A stretch of DNA of 13,999 nucleotides from an uncultured Acidobacteriota bacterium (GTDB lineage: Bacteria; Acidobacteriota; Thermoanaerobaculia; Gp7-AA8). Positions within the stretch are counted from its first letter, which is position 1, and every line of letters begins with the position of its first letter. This document shows, piece by piece, positions 1 to 7,271 of this stretch. Under the pieces are notes generated by a model that did no database searches, was not told the DNA's origin, and worked only from the letters and a program-made list of their open reading frames with translations. The stretch spans positions 1 through 13,999 of the forward strand of contig CAMPKJ010000118.1 of NCBI GenBank assembly GCA_946887105.1, given 5' to 3'. The position numbers and the translations under genes were made by a program.

Positions 1-269
1 GCGCTCGACGATCGATCCCACGGCGCCGGCGACCGACGCGGACATCAGCGCCCATCGCACATAGGCCGCCGCAAAGCCGAGGGCGTAGGGAGCTCCGTTC
101 AGAGGGAGACGAAGTCCGAATGCAAAGAGGCCGTGAAGATGAGCAGCGGCACGAGGGGAGTGAGCACTGTCCAGGCGAGCCCCGCAGCCGTACCGGCCTG
201 CACGCGACGGAGATCCTGGCGCGCGAGCGACGACACCAGGTTCCGATTCGCGGCACCGAGCTCACGCAT
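1..269 (-). CDS. ABC-2 type polysaccharide export permease, N-terminal part, frame broken, runs off left edge
   Basis: This looks like the start of the inner-membrane permease of an ABC exporter of the polysaccharide/LPS O-antigen type. From ATG 269 the first frame gives about 56 residues, with RNLVSSLARQDLRR followed by a hydrophobic helix (LAWTVLTPLVPLLIFTA). This matches the family's usual 'L...L..RDlk.Ry..s.LG..W..l.Pl' opening. That frame stops at 99-101. The next frame, open from about 118 to base 1, reads LRLPLNGAPYALGFAAAYVRW and on to SIVER. This is what the family has next: a PY(A/P)L motif, then a helix containing W. So one gene appears split by a one-base-type frameshift at about 102-118. 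It could be a sequencing or assembly error, a true pseudogene, or less likely programmed shifting. No Shine-Dalgarno is obvious. The gene diverges from the secreted protein at 470. The family call is fairly sure; the substrate is unknown. Confidence 0.6.
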
Positions 270-419
270 GATCGAGTCAGGGTACCACCCACGCCGATGA
301 CGTCTATGGCGATCGACTCCATTTACAGCGAACAGTGGCCTGGTCGAACGAGCTCGTTGCCGCGTCGCGTCTCTCGCGTCGCGCTGGCTGGACTGTTCGG
401 AATCGCGCCGCAACGCACC

Positions 420-435
420 TGACTATAATCGCGGG
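420..435 (+). promoter_or_regulatory. Promoter -10 element (TGNNTATAATCGC type) for the secreted protein at 470
   Basis: A perfect TATAAT lies at 424-429, inside TGACTATAATCGCGGG. No good -35 hexamer is visible 16-19 bases upstream. A start site near 436 would give a leader of about 34 nt. The same TG-NN-TATAATCGC-N-GG string precedes the protease gene at 13233, which supports function. Confidence 0.5.
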
Positions 436-449
436 CACAGAGGAGTCGT

Positions 450-469
450 TCTCGCGAGAGGCTCGAGCC
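450..469 (+). promoter_or_regulatory. Two abutting 10-bp palindromes enclosing the ribosome binding site
   Basis: TCTCGCGAGA (450-459) and GGCTCGAGCC (460-469) are each perfect palindromes. They sit back to back against the ATG at 470. The only Shine-Dalgarno-like purine run, GAGAGG at 456-461, spans their junction. RNA folding here could therefore hide the ribosome site. Palindromes of this size also arise by chance in GC-rich DNA. Confidence 0.3.
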
Positions 470-3400
470 ATGAAGCGCCTGGTCATCGCCCTTCTCTTTA
501 CGGGCGCGCTCCACGGTCAGACCGTGAAGAACCCGCCGATCGCCGCGCGCATCCGTGCTGCACCGGTCTCGGCGGTGGAGTCGACGGTGACCGGCAGCGC
601 GGGCACGGTTCCTTCGCAGGCGTACGTACTCTGCGCAACGCTCGAAACCGGCCATTACACGGTGGTGCGCGCCGCGATTGACGGCAGCTTCGAAACGACA
701 CTCTTTGCTCCAGCCGGCACGACCGTGCTCATCAAAGTCGATCCAACCGGGACTCTGCTCGTACCGGCGCTCGAGCAATTCGTCGTCATCGATCATCATT
801 TCAGCGAGTTGATCGGACTGGCGGGAACGATCGTGCGCGTTCCCGATCCGCCGGCAGAGCCGGGGGTGGTCTCATTCGGCACGGCCGGCCGGCAGCGTTC
901 GGCGCAGGGATTCGTCTCATGGTCTGCACGCGGCTTCATTGCGCCCTCTGAAATCAACCCCGGCGCGAAGGTGACGATCCGCGTTTCGGTCGCGGCGCAC
1001 ATCAAATCTGCTGTCACGGAGACGCCACGCGTTTCCGCACAGTTCAGTCTCACGCCACTCTCGCGCGCCGATGGCCGTGGAGCGCTCGCACAGAACATCG
1101 GCGCATCCACGGTCATGACTCCGACCGGGCTCCCGGTCGAGCGCACGCAATGGCTGATGACCAGCTTCCAGTCGAGCGCCGGCGCGACACTGATACCGTC
1201 GGGAAACAATGAGCTGACCGTAGATCTCGATGGCTCGCTGATCATTCCGAACGATCTCCCGCACGGCTTCTATCGCCCGGCGATGGTTCTGCGGCTCGAA
1301 GGTGTCCCGCTGGAGGATCCAAATCAGCGCGTCATCGATTTCCTCGACAGCGCGTCGCGATCGGGATCCGCCGTTCTGCTTCCAGTGATCCGTGTCGGCA
1401 ATCCCGACCCGCCGCGCCTTCCCTGGGCTCTCCTCGTGAACGACGTCGTTGAAGCGATGCGCGGCGTGACTGCCGCAGAGGACCGCGGCCACTTCGCCAT
1501 GGCGCCTCGCATTGCCACTTCCTCCGAGCGTTTGGTCGTGCCGCGCGATGCGTCATACAACCTCGAGCCGTTCGCACCGACGCTGGCGATCGGAGATCGA
1601 GGCAGCCCTCCCGCGCCGCCTCTCATTCCATTGCGCTTTCCTTCGGGCGAGCTGCGCGTCACGATCCATGCGCCCGACGGCACGGTGAGCGCGCTCGGTC
1701 CCGCTCCGTTCACACAGCCGTTGTTCATCGGCGCGGCGAGCCCGAATGGCTTTTCTTCCGAAGGCGGAGGGCACATCAGCGATCCGTACCGCCTCACGAC
1801 CGGCGATGGCCGCTTCGACGTCCGATTTTCTCAGGATGGTCTGCACCGCATCGTGGCGGAGGGCTTTGTCGAAGACATCTACGGCAACCGCTGGACGAGC
1901 AGCGGCACCTATGAGATCGACGTCGCTCGCACGCTGGTCATCGATCCGTTCATCACCATCGGCACGCCGTTCGAAGTGGGTGACACGCTCCCGATCGGTG
2001 CCGTGACGTTCCCGCCGCTGCCCGTCGATGTGGAGGCGCGCGTCCGATTCGCTCCGCAATCCGACGCGACGCGTCTCATCGAGCGCGTCTACCGCGGCCG
2101 CGCCAATCGCTTCGGTCACGCGCGATTGAAAGGATTCCGATTCGATGAGGCGGGCGAGTATCGCGTCGATCTTTCGGCGGCCGGCATCGACGGAAAAGGC
2201 CGCCGCTGGGCAGCCACGCGGACCTGGGGCGGCGTGGTGGCACCGAAGGAAACCGCAATCGTGGCGCACGGCCGGCGCGGCATCGATGATCAACGTGAGA
2301 ATCGCCAGGCGTGGTACTTCCGAACGCAGACAGGCCTGACGTTCGGCAGGGGGCACGTGCAGCTGCCCCTGCATTCGGGCGACATCATGTGGATGGAGGA
2401 CCTCGACGCGACGTCGCCGGTCATCACGTTCCACGATGTGGAGGGCCGATTCGCTTCGTCGCTCAGCCGCTACTGCTGCGCGGGCGTCAACCCCGCACGG
2501 ATTCAGGATGGCGAGATCCCGCTGTTCTCCGGGAACGTGGAAGGGCTGGACGTCCATCTCACCGCTCGCGAGCCTGACATCGCCGGCCGCACTTATCGGT
2601 TCGTCCAGCGTCCGCTCGTTCGCGTCCGCGAGATCGTCGGCGAAGAAAACGTACCGGCACCGTACTGGCGTTTCAACGATCGTTACGGAAACCAGCGAGG
2701 GAACGGCGCCAACGGCGATCTGCCGAACGATTTCAAGTTTCAGTTCGGCGGAGTCGTCCTAGGCGGAAATGCGATTGGCGCGACCCAGTACGCAATCTAC
2801 GGTTCGCTCTTCGTGCTGGTCGCAGACTCGGACCCGGGCGGCGGCACGCGGGTCTTTCCTCCCTTCCAGACCAACGGCGGCGGTCCGATCATGAAATTGA
2901 AGGGCGCTGAAATCGATGCGTTCTTTCACCCGACCGCGGTGCGCCCCGGTACGATCCTTCATCGCGGCGAGATCGCATCGTTCGCCGGCAATGTCGCGCC
3001 GCCGCTGGCGGGCGGCGTCGAGATGCTCATCACGTCCCCGTCGGGCCGGACGCGCGTCATCTCCGGTCGCGCAAACCGGGTCGGGATGTTTTCCGCGCCA
3101 TCGCAGGACTTCGCGGTCGATGAGGAGGGCGTGTGGAAGGCGAGCGTGAAAGTGATGTTCGACGGTGCGACGAGTGCGGGCCCGCTGGCGGCGCCGTTCC
3201 CGACTGGCGGCGTCCTCGGCTCACCAGATGGCGCATTTAACTTCTACGTCGTCGATCGCGCCGCCCCACAACTCGATCTGCCATCGATGCCGGACGTCGT
3301 CAGGCCTGCGGACGGTCCGCTCCAGTTCACAGTCGTGCCGCCGCCGGGATTGACGGACCTGCAGCTCACGCACACCACCACGATGCCGGGCTTCATTCTC

Positions 3401-3661
3401 GAAGAGGGAACGCGCGCGGCGCTGAGCTACACGTACGAACCTTCGCAACTGGCACGGGACTTCCCGAACCTCGACCTTCACGATTCCGATGGCCGGAGCG
3501 GCATCGACACCATCACGATTTCACTTCTCCTCAGCGGCGTGGATGCCACTCGTACACGAAGGCACTTCGCCCGCCAGGTGGTGATCCAAGGGGAAGAGCT
3601 CCAGATCCCGGAGCAGCACCCTCGTGCCGCGGATTCGCGACGGAGGGCCGTTCGCCATTAG
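470..3661 (+). CDS. Large secreted protein of unknown function (1063 aa) ending in RRRAVRH
   Basis: I do not recognise a family. The reading frame is open upstream to 335, but ATG 470 is the likely start. It is the one that begins a signal peptide (MKRLVIALLFTGALHGQ) and it lies about 40 bp after a TATAAT. The mature protein has no clear membrane helix. It is rich in beta-strand-type segments, with several stretches resembling Ig-like or macroglobulin-like sandwich domains: a 'GELRVTIHAPDGT' segment around residues 395-415, 'EAGEYRVDLSAAGIDGKGR' around 560-580, and 'VEMLITSPSGRTRVISG' around 850-870. An adjacent Cys pair is at 669-670, and cysteines are otherwise rare. The C-terminus is charged and ends DSRRRAVRH, almost identical to the end of the convergent neighbour. 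The role is likely extracellular or periplasmic, but no enzyme motif is visible. That the gene is real is well supported by its length, signal peptide, promoter and sustained codon bias. Confidence 0.85.
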   Translation: MKRLVIALLFTGALHGQTVKNPPIAARIRAAPVSAVESTVTGSAGTVPSQAYVLCATLETGHYTVVRAAIDGSFETTLFAPAGTTVLIKVDPTGTLLVPALEQFVVIDHHFSELIGLAGTIVRVPDPPAEPGVVSFGTAGRQRSAQGFVSWSARGFIAPSEINPGAKVTIRVSVAAHIKSAVTETPRVSAQFSLTPLSRADGRGALAQNIGASTVMTPTGLPVERTQWLMTSFQSSAGATLIPSGNNELTVDLDGSLIIPNDLPHGFYRPAMVLRLEGVPLEDPNQRVIDFLDSASRSGSAVLLPVIRVGNPDPPRLPWALLVNDVVEAMRGVTAAEDRGHFAMAPRIATSSERLVVPRDASYNLEPFAPTLAIGDRGSPPAPPLIPLRFPSGELRVTIHAPDGTVSALGPAPFTQPLFIGAASPNGFSSEGGGHISDPYRLTTGDGRFDVRFSQDGLHRIVAEGFVEDIYGNRWTSSGTYEIDVARTLVIDPFITIGTPFEVGDTLPIGAVTFPPLPVDVEARVRFAPQSDATRLIERVYRGRANRFGHARLKGFRFDEAGEYRVDLSAAGIDGKGRRWAATRTWGGVVAPKETAIVAHGRRGIDDQRENRQAWYFRTQTGLTFGRGHVQLPLHSGDIMWMEDLDATSPVITFHDVEGRFASSLSRYCCAGVNPARIQDGEIPLFSGNVEGLDVHLTAREPDIAGRTYRFVQRPLVRVREIVGEENVPAPYWRFNDRYGNQRGNGANGDLPNDFKFQFGGVVLGGNAIGATQYAIYGSLFVLVADSDPGGGTRVFPPFQTNGGGPIMKLKGAEIDAFFHPTAVRPGTILHRGEIASFAGNVAPPLAGGVEMLITSPSGRTRVISGRANRVGMFSAPSQDFAVDEEGVWKASVKVMFDGATSAGPLAAPFPTGGVLGSPDGAFNFYVVDRAAPQLDLPSMPDVVRPADGPLQFTVVPPPGLTDLQLTHTTTMPGFILEEGTRAALSYTYEPSQLARDFPNLDLHDSDGRSGIDTITISLLLSGVDATRTRRHFARQVVIQGEELQIPEQHPRAADSRRRAVRH

Positions 3662-3698
3662 GGGAACCTCGCCCTCAGTGCCGCACGGCTCGGCGCCG
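3638..3698. terminator. Imperfect inverted repeat across two convergent stop codons (candidate bidirectional terminator)
   Basis: The last eight codons of both convergent genes face each other over a 13-bp gap (3662-3674). They can pair as a long imperfect stem: GGG/CCC next to the loop, then several runs such as GCCGT/ACGGC (3647-3651 with 3685-3689), with scattered mismatches. There is no T tract. The stem exists because both arms encode RRRAVRH, so it may be a by-product of protein conservation and not a terminator. Confidence 0.35.
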
Positions 3699-5474
3699 GG
3701 TTTCGCTCACGCCAACCGTATTGATGTATCCCACCAGCGCCGAGAGCTCGTCCTCCGAGAGATGAGAAACGTGCCCGTGCGTTTTGCCGTCCGAGGACTG
3801 CCGCCGGATGGCGTCGAGCAGTGTCGGGGCGCTGCCGTCATGAAAGTACGGCGCGGTGTCGGCAACGCCGATGAGTGTCGGAGTGTCGATGAATGGCCCT
3901 TTGCGCTCCCGCGCAGCCGTCACCGTTCCCACGTCATGTTGCAGGCCGTCGAGAAAGAGCGGAGGGCGATGACAGGAGGCGCAGCGCGTGACCGGCGAAA
4001 AGAAGATTTGCCGTCCTCTGCGCGTCTCGTGCGAGGGAGCTTCGCTGCGCGGATGTCGCCGGAGGCTTGCCGTGAATGCGGCGAGATCGTCGAGATCGGC
4101 CGATCGTCCGCCGTTGGGCGCCGCTGCATCGCACGTGGGCTCGCAGTTCGCGCCGCCCGGCACCAGTCCGGTCCCGGCTTGAATCTCCCTGATCGTCTTC
4201 TCGACGTCCTCCAGCTCATCGAGATCGCCGGACCAGTGAAACGGACCCGTGCCGGCCACGCCTCGCAGCGTCGGCGTGTTCCGCGGACCGTCGCGAAAGA
4301 ACCACGTGCGACGATCCATGGACCCATCGAAGTGGCAGGTCGCACAGGCGATCCAGCGATCTCTGGCGATGCGCGGATCCGATGACGTGTTGAAGAGCTT
4401 CTTTCCGTTCAGCACACGCGGCGGCAGCGGAATGGACGTGACTGCAATCGTTTCGATCACGCGAAGCCCAGCCGTATCGAGGACCGAGATCGTGCCGTCG
4501 AGCACGTTGTTCACATAGAGCCGGAGACCGTCCGGAGACCGCGTTGCGCCGCGCGGGTTCGCGCCCACGGTCAGATGGGCCGCGGAGCGTCCGGTGGTCA
4601 CATCGATTACCGAGACGTCGTTGCTGGCGGCGTGAACCACGAAGAGTCTGTCGCCGATTCGAATGGCGTCGATGGGGATCGCCGACGGGCGGTCCGCCAC
4701 GTCGATCGAGATCCGCTTCGCATTCACGTTCGCGGGAATAGACAGGTCGACCACCGACACGATCGGGAAGGCCGTCGTATCAAACAGCAGGGCATCGTTT
4801 CCCGAGTTCAGTCGTGTCTGAGGCAGGTACGCGAGGTTCGAGGCCGGATCGACCATCACCGATTGGGAAAGACTGCTGTCGGCGAGCGTTTCCAGGACGC
4901 GTTCCACGGTCGACGTCTCGACGTCGATGATCGACAGTCGTCCGCTCGTGAAATGCGTCACGTAGATCTTCGTGCCGTCGGGCGATACGGCCAGGCCGCG
5001 TGGATCGATGTCGACGTCGATCGTTCCGATGCGACTCCGGCTCGCTGGGTCGATCACCGCAACGCTCGAATCGCCGAAGCAGGTTACGTAAAGGAGAGTG
5101 CGATGGGAGACGATGCCGAACGGTTCCCGGCATGCCGCGATCCGCGGCCCGTGCGGACCGCCGCGAAGAGAAACGACGCTGACGCTGTCATCGCCGCGAT
5201 TCGCGACGAACGCCACCTCCCCGTCGGAACTGAGTGCGAGTGTTTGCGGATTGCTGCCCGTCTGAATCTCGGTGATCGCGCTGCTTTGCACGTCCAGGAC
5301 GGAAATCGAATCGGAATCAGGATTGACGGCTACGACACGCCTGCCGTCGATGGTCACTACGATCGGCGAGCTGCGCGGGGTGCTCTGTGGACTCTGGACG
5401 TTCGCCGCGCCCGCGGTGACCATCGCAGCCGCCACAGACACGAGAAGCCGATGCCGCGTCGTCCGGTTCATCAT
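3675..5474 (-). CDS. Secreted YVTN-type beta-propeller fused to di-heme cytochrome c peroxidase/MauG-like domain
   Basis: This is a 599-residue exported heme protein. ATG 5474 (or the adjacent ATG 5471) starts the signal peptide MMNRTTRHRLLVSVAAAMVTAGAA. The frame continues further upstream, but that extension is not signal-like and overlaps the DUF2200 gene. Residues about 38-350 form repeated propeller blades ('VAVNPDSDSISVLDV', 'AVSPDGTKIYVTHF', 'RSPDGLRLYVNN'), the 40-residue YVTN/YncE/lactonase-like type. Residues about 355-585 hold two c-type heme sites, CATCH (377-381) and CASCH (498-502). The segment 'DTPTLIGVADTAPYFHDGSAPTLLDAI' (about 530-555) is the signature of bacterial di-heme peroxidases and MauG relatives. 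It probably does periplasmic electron transfer or peroxide/oxidative chemistry, with the propeller as a docking or second catalytic module. The substrate is unknown. The protein ends ETRRRAVRH. It lies 40 bp after DUF2200 and may be co-transcribed with it. Confidence 0.88.
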   Translation of the reverse strand: MMNRTTRHRLLVSVAAAMVTAGAANVQSPQSTPRSSPIVVTIDGRRVVAVNPDSDSISVLDVQSSAITEIQTGSNPQTLALSSDGEVAFVANRGDDSVSVVSLRGGPHGPRIAACREPFGIVSHRTLLYVTCFGDSSVAVIDPASRSRIGTIDVDIDPRGLAVSPDGTKIYVTHFTSGRLSIIDVETSTVERVLETLADSSLSQSVMVDPASNLAYLPQTRLNSGNDALLFDTTAFPIVSVVDLSIPANVNAKRISIDVADRPSAIPIDAIRIGDRLFVVHAASNDVSVIDVTTGRSAAHLTVGANPRGATRSPDGLRLYVNNVLDGTISVLDTAGLRVIETIAVTSIPLPPRVLNGKKLFNTSSDPRIARDRWIACATCHFDGSMDRRTWFFRDGPRNTPTLRGVAGTGPFHWSGDLDELEDVEKTIREIQAGTGLVPGGANCEPTCDAAAPNGGRSADLDDLAAFTASLRRHPRSEAPSHETRRGRQIFFSPVTRCASCHRPPLFLDGLQHDVGTVTAARERKGPFIDTPTLIGVADTAPYFHDGSAPTLLDAIRRQSSDGKTHGHVSHLSEDELSALVGYINTVGVSETRRRAVRH

Positions 5475-5514
5475 CCACTCACGATCCTGGTGCCGGTGAT
5501 CGAATACAGGTTCG

Positions 5515-5865
5515 TCACTTCCGCAGGATTCTGTCCATTGCCTTTCCCTTCGCGAGCTCATCGATCAGCTTGTCGAGATAACGAATCTCCCGCATCAGCG
5601 GTTCTTCGATGTCTTCGATTCGGACCCCACAGATGACGCCTTTGATCGAGCTCCGGGCAGGGTTCAGCCGGGGAGCCTCGGCAAAGAAGGTCTCGAAATC
5701 TGTCCGCGCTTTCAGCTGCGCTTCCAGCTCCGGCTGGCTATAGCCGGTCAGCCACCGGAAGATCTCGTCGACTTCTGACTGCGTACGTCCTTTCTTCTCC
5801 GCCTTCGTGACGTAATGGGGATATACGCTCGCGACACTCGTCGCATAGATGCGGTGTTTGGTCAT
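5515..5865 (-). CDS. DUF2200 domain protein
   Basis: The product is 116 residues, about the normal length for this small cytosolic family of unknown biochemical function. The start at ATG 5865 gives [21 protein letters not shown]. It is followed by [25 protein letters not shown], the conserved family core (basic KKGRT, then the WLTGY motif). The C-terminal half ([32 protein letters not shown]) is mostly helical. An in-frame ATG 14 codons further upstream would run into the AraC gene's end and adds no family sequence. No Shine-Dalgarno is obvious. The gene sits 25 bp after the AraC-type regulator and 40 bp before the cytochrome fusion on the same strand, so it is probably in one operon with them. 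I cannot infer its role from the neighbours. Confidence 0.85.
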   Translation of the reverse strand: MTKHRIYATSVASVYPHYVTKAEKKGRTQSEVDEIFRWLTGYSQPELEAQLKARTDFETFFAEAPRLNPARSSIKGVICGVRIEDIEEPLMREIRYLDKLIDELAKGKAMDRILRK

Positions 5866-5890
5866 GACGCGATGATACGTGGGGCATACG

Positions 5891-6766
5891 TTACATCTGA
5901 GCGCCACGCGGGACCACCGGCAGGCACACGTCCGTGTGGTTCAGGCGGTGCCGCACGTTCACCCGAGTGGTGTGGTAGATCTCGACCGCCGGCAGGCCGA
6001 CGATCTGATAGCCGGGGAGGGTCAGGAGGCGCTGAAAAATCTCGCCGTATGCGGCAGGGAGTGTCTCGTAAGGTCCCACGTGCGTGGTGACGGCGAAGAG
6101 CCCGCCGGAGAGAACCTGGTGTCCGATCTTTCCCTCGGCGGCGAAAGGCCCCGGCACAACGAGCGCCGCGTCGAAGCGGAGCCGCTCCGGAGGCGTGGTC
6201 CCGGGCGCGTCGTGCCCGATTCCCATCCACACCGGCGGACCCTGCAACCCGCTTCGGGCTGCCCAAACCTCCAAGTCATCGAAGAGACTCTCCGGGACCG
6301 ACTCGTACGGTCCCACGTGCCGCCGGAAGGCCAGATGCGCCGGCCGCATGGCGATCACTTTCGTTGCCGAGATCTCGGAAGCCGGCGCTCGCTCGGCACA
6401 GTCGCCGGGTCCGCTCTCCGGCCATCCCAACAGATGCTCGCACACCGATTCCCGGTACTCGCTCGGCGCACGACCAAAGCGCCGGCGGAAGGCTCGGAGA
6501 AAGGTCTCGTGCGTCTGAAAGCCGCACTGCAGAGCGATGTCGAGCACGTTGGAGTCATGTACCAAGAGGCGGAACGCGGCGCGCTCGAGGCGAAGGCGCT
6601 CGGTGTAGGCCTTCGGCGTCTCCCCGATCGCGGCCTTGAACCGCCGCTGCAGATGAAATGGCGAAAGCCCTGCCTTACGGCTGAGCGCAGCGAGACTGAG
6701 GTCCCCTTCCAAGTGAGCCTGGATGTGAACCAGCAACGGAAGGAGCGAATCCCAATCCGCCGTCAC
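5891..6766 (-). CDS. AraC family transcriptional regulator with GyrI-like effector domain
   Basis: This is a 291-residue cytosolic regulator. Residues about 7-107 are the two helix-turn-helix motifs of AraC/XylS proteins ([21 protein letters not shown], then [20 protein letters not shown] and FGRAPSEYR). Residues about 132-286 are a GyrI/Rob-type ligand-binding domain with duplicated 'HVGPYE' elements at 150-155 and 229-234. The order (DNA-binding domain first, GyrI domain last) is that of Rob-like multidrug or toxin-responsive activators. GTG 6766 is chosen because it begins directly before the HTH domain. It overlaps the stop of the upstream membrane-protein gene as GTGA, and it has GGAG five bases before it. 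The longer open frame up to 7168 is the shadow of that gene. The two are probably translationally coupled. A likely role is control of the neighbouring membrane protein or an efflux response; the ligand is unknown. Confidence 0.9.
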   Translation of the reverse strand: MTADWDSLLPLLVHIQAHLEGDLSLAALSRKAGLSPFHLQRRFKAAIGETPKAYTERLRLERAAFRLLVHDSNVLDIALQCGFQTHETFLRAFRRRFGRAPSEYRESVCEHLLGWPESGPGDCAERAPASEISATKVIAMRPAHLAFRRHVGPYESVPESLFDDLEVWAARSGLQGPPVWMGIGHDAPGTTPPERLRFDAALVVPGPFAAEGKIGHQVLSGGLFAVTTHVGPYETLPAAYGEIFQRLLTLPGYQIVGLPAVEIYHTTRVNVRHRLNHTDVCLPVVPRGAQM

Positions 6767-7188
6767 GCCGGCTCCGCGACCTCGTTCCCGGCAGCCCTCC
6801 GCCCTCCGAAATGACACGCGACGAGCTTCAGGAGATAGCTGGCGGCCACGAACCCGGCGAGCCGCGGCGAAGGCGCACCCGCGACGAACATCAGCGGCAG
6901 GTCGAGGAGGACGAAGAAGCCGAACAGGGCCATCGCGGTGGGCCAGGCACGAGCAGGGTTCCGCGAACCGATCCAGCGGCAGATCAGATAGAAGATCGGC
7001 GTCCCCGCTAGCACCGACACCCACGGCCCGGCCACCTGGGCGTAACGCTGGTAGAAGGCCGGTGCCTCCCCCGGATGAACGAGGTAGCTGTAGAAGGCGA
7101 CCCAGGCGAACGTGACGGCGATCTGCCCAACCTCGGCCAGGAGCATCCCGCCGAGCGCCGCCCCCCATCTGATGTCTCTCATTCTCAT
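6763..7188 (-). CDS. Four-helix integral membrane protein of unknown function
   Basis: The product is 141 residues, with about four hydrophobic helices at residues 9-35, 52-72, 83-104 and 107-125 and a short polar C-terminus. ATG 7188 is used; a second ATG two codons later (7182) is equally plausible (MRDIRWGAALGG...). I do not recognise a named family. Small membrane proteins of this kind are found next to AraC/GyrI regulators, and the GTGA overlap with that gene suggests a shared task, such as sensing or exporting the ligand. The open frame extends far upstream to 7944, but that part is the antisense shadow of the CAP-domain gene. No Shine-Dalgarno or strong promoter is visible in the 83 bp before it. 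Confidence 0.75.
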   Translation of the reverse strand: MRMRDIRWGAALGGMLLAEVGQIAVTFAWVAFYSYLVHPGEAPAFYQRYAQVAGPWVSVLAGTPIFYLICRWIGSRNPARAWPTAMALFGFFVLLDLPLMFVAGAPSPRLAGFVAASYLLKLVACHFGGRRAAGNEVAEPA

Positions 7189-7271
7189 GGTGCGAGAGTA
7201 CCGCCAGCGGGATGGGGCGTCTTGACGTTTCTTGCGGAGGCCACGGAGATCCGGCGCCGGGCCAGACCCAC
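7189..7271 (-). other. 83-bp spacer between CAP-domain gene and membrane-protein gene
   Basis: Both flanking genes read leftward. The spacer contains the perfect palindrome CCGGCGCCGG at 7251-7260 just after the CAP gene stop, which might stall transcription, but no T tract follows. A TACTCT hexamer lies six to eight bases before ATG 7188. It would fit a leaderless start but lacks a -35 partner. Confidence 0.25.

Larger units (their letters stand above)
270..469. promoter_or_regulatory. Divergent intergenic region between ABC permease and large secreted protein
   Basis: This 200-bp spacer is the longest gene-free stretch in the window. It must hold the promoters of both divergent genes. On the plus strand there is a clear -10-like TATAAT. 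On the minus strand I see no convincing promoter for the permease. Small ORFs crossing it look like shadows, with no recognisable protein features. Confidence 0.45.

Noticed and set aside
4680..4700. A third RRRAVRH peptide, in the plus-strand frame opposite the propeller gene
   Set aside because: It lies inside an antisense shadow frame over well-defined coding sequence (VADRPSAIP on the real strand) and is not at a stop codon. It shows this GC-rich DNA can produce the peptide by chance, which tempers but does not remove the C-terminal finding.
4575..5636. Long plus-strand open frame (353 codons)
   Set aside because: It is antisense to the propeller/di-heme gene, rich in Arg/Asp/His, with no domain. 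This is typical of shadow frames in GC-rich coding DNA.
5879..6814. Plus-strand open frame (311 codons) opposite the AraC regulator
   Set aside because: The AraC/GyrI protein on the other strand has clear domains. This frame is Arg-rich and without motifs.
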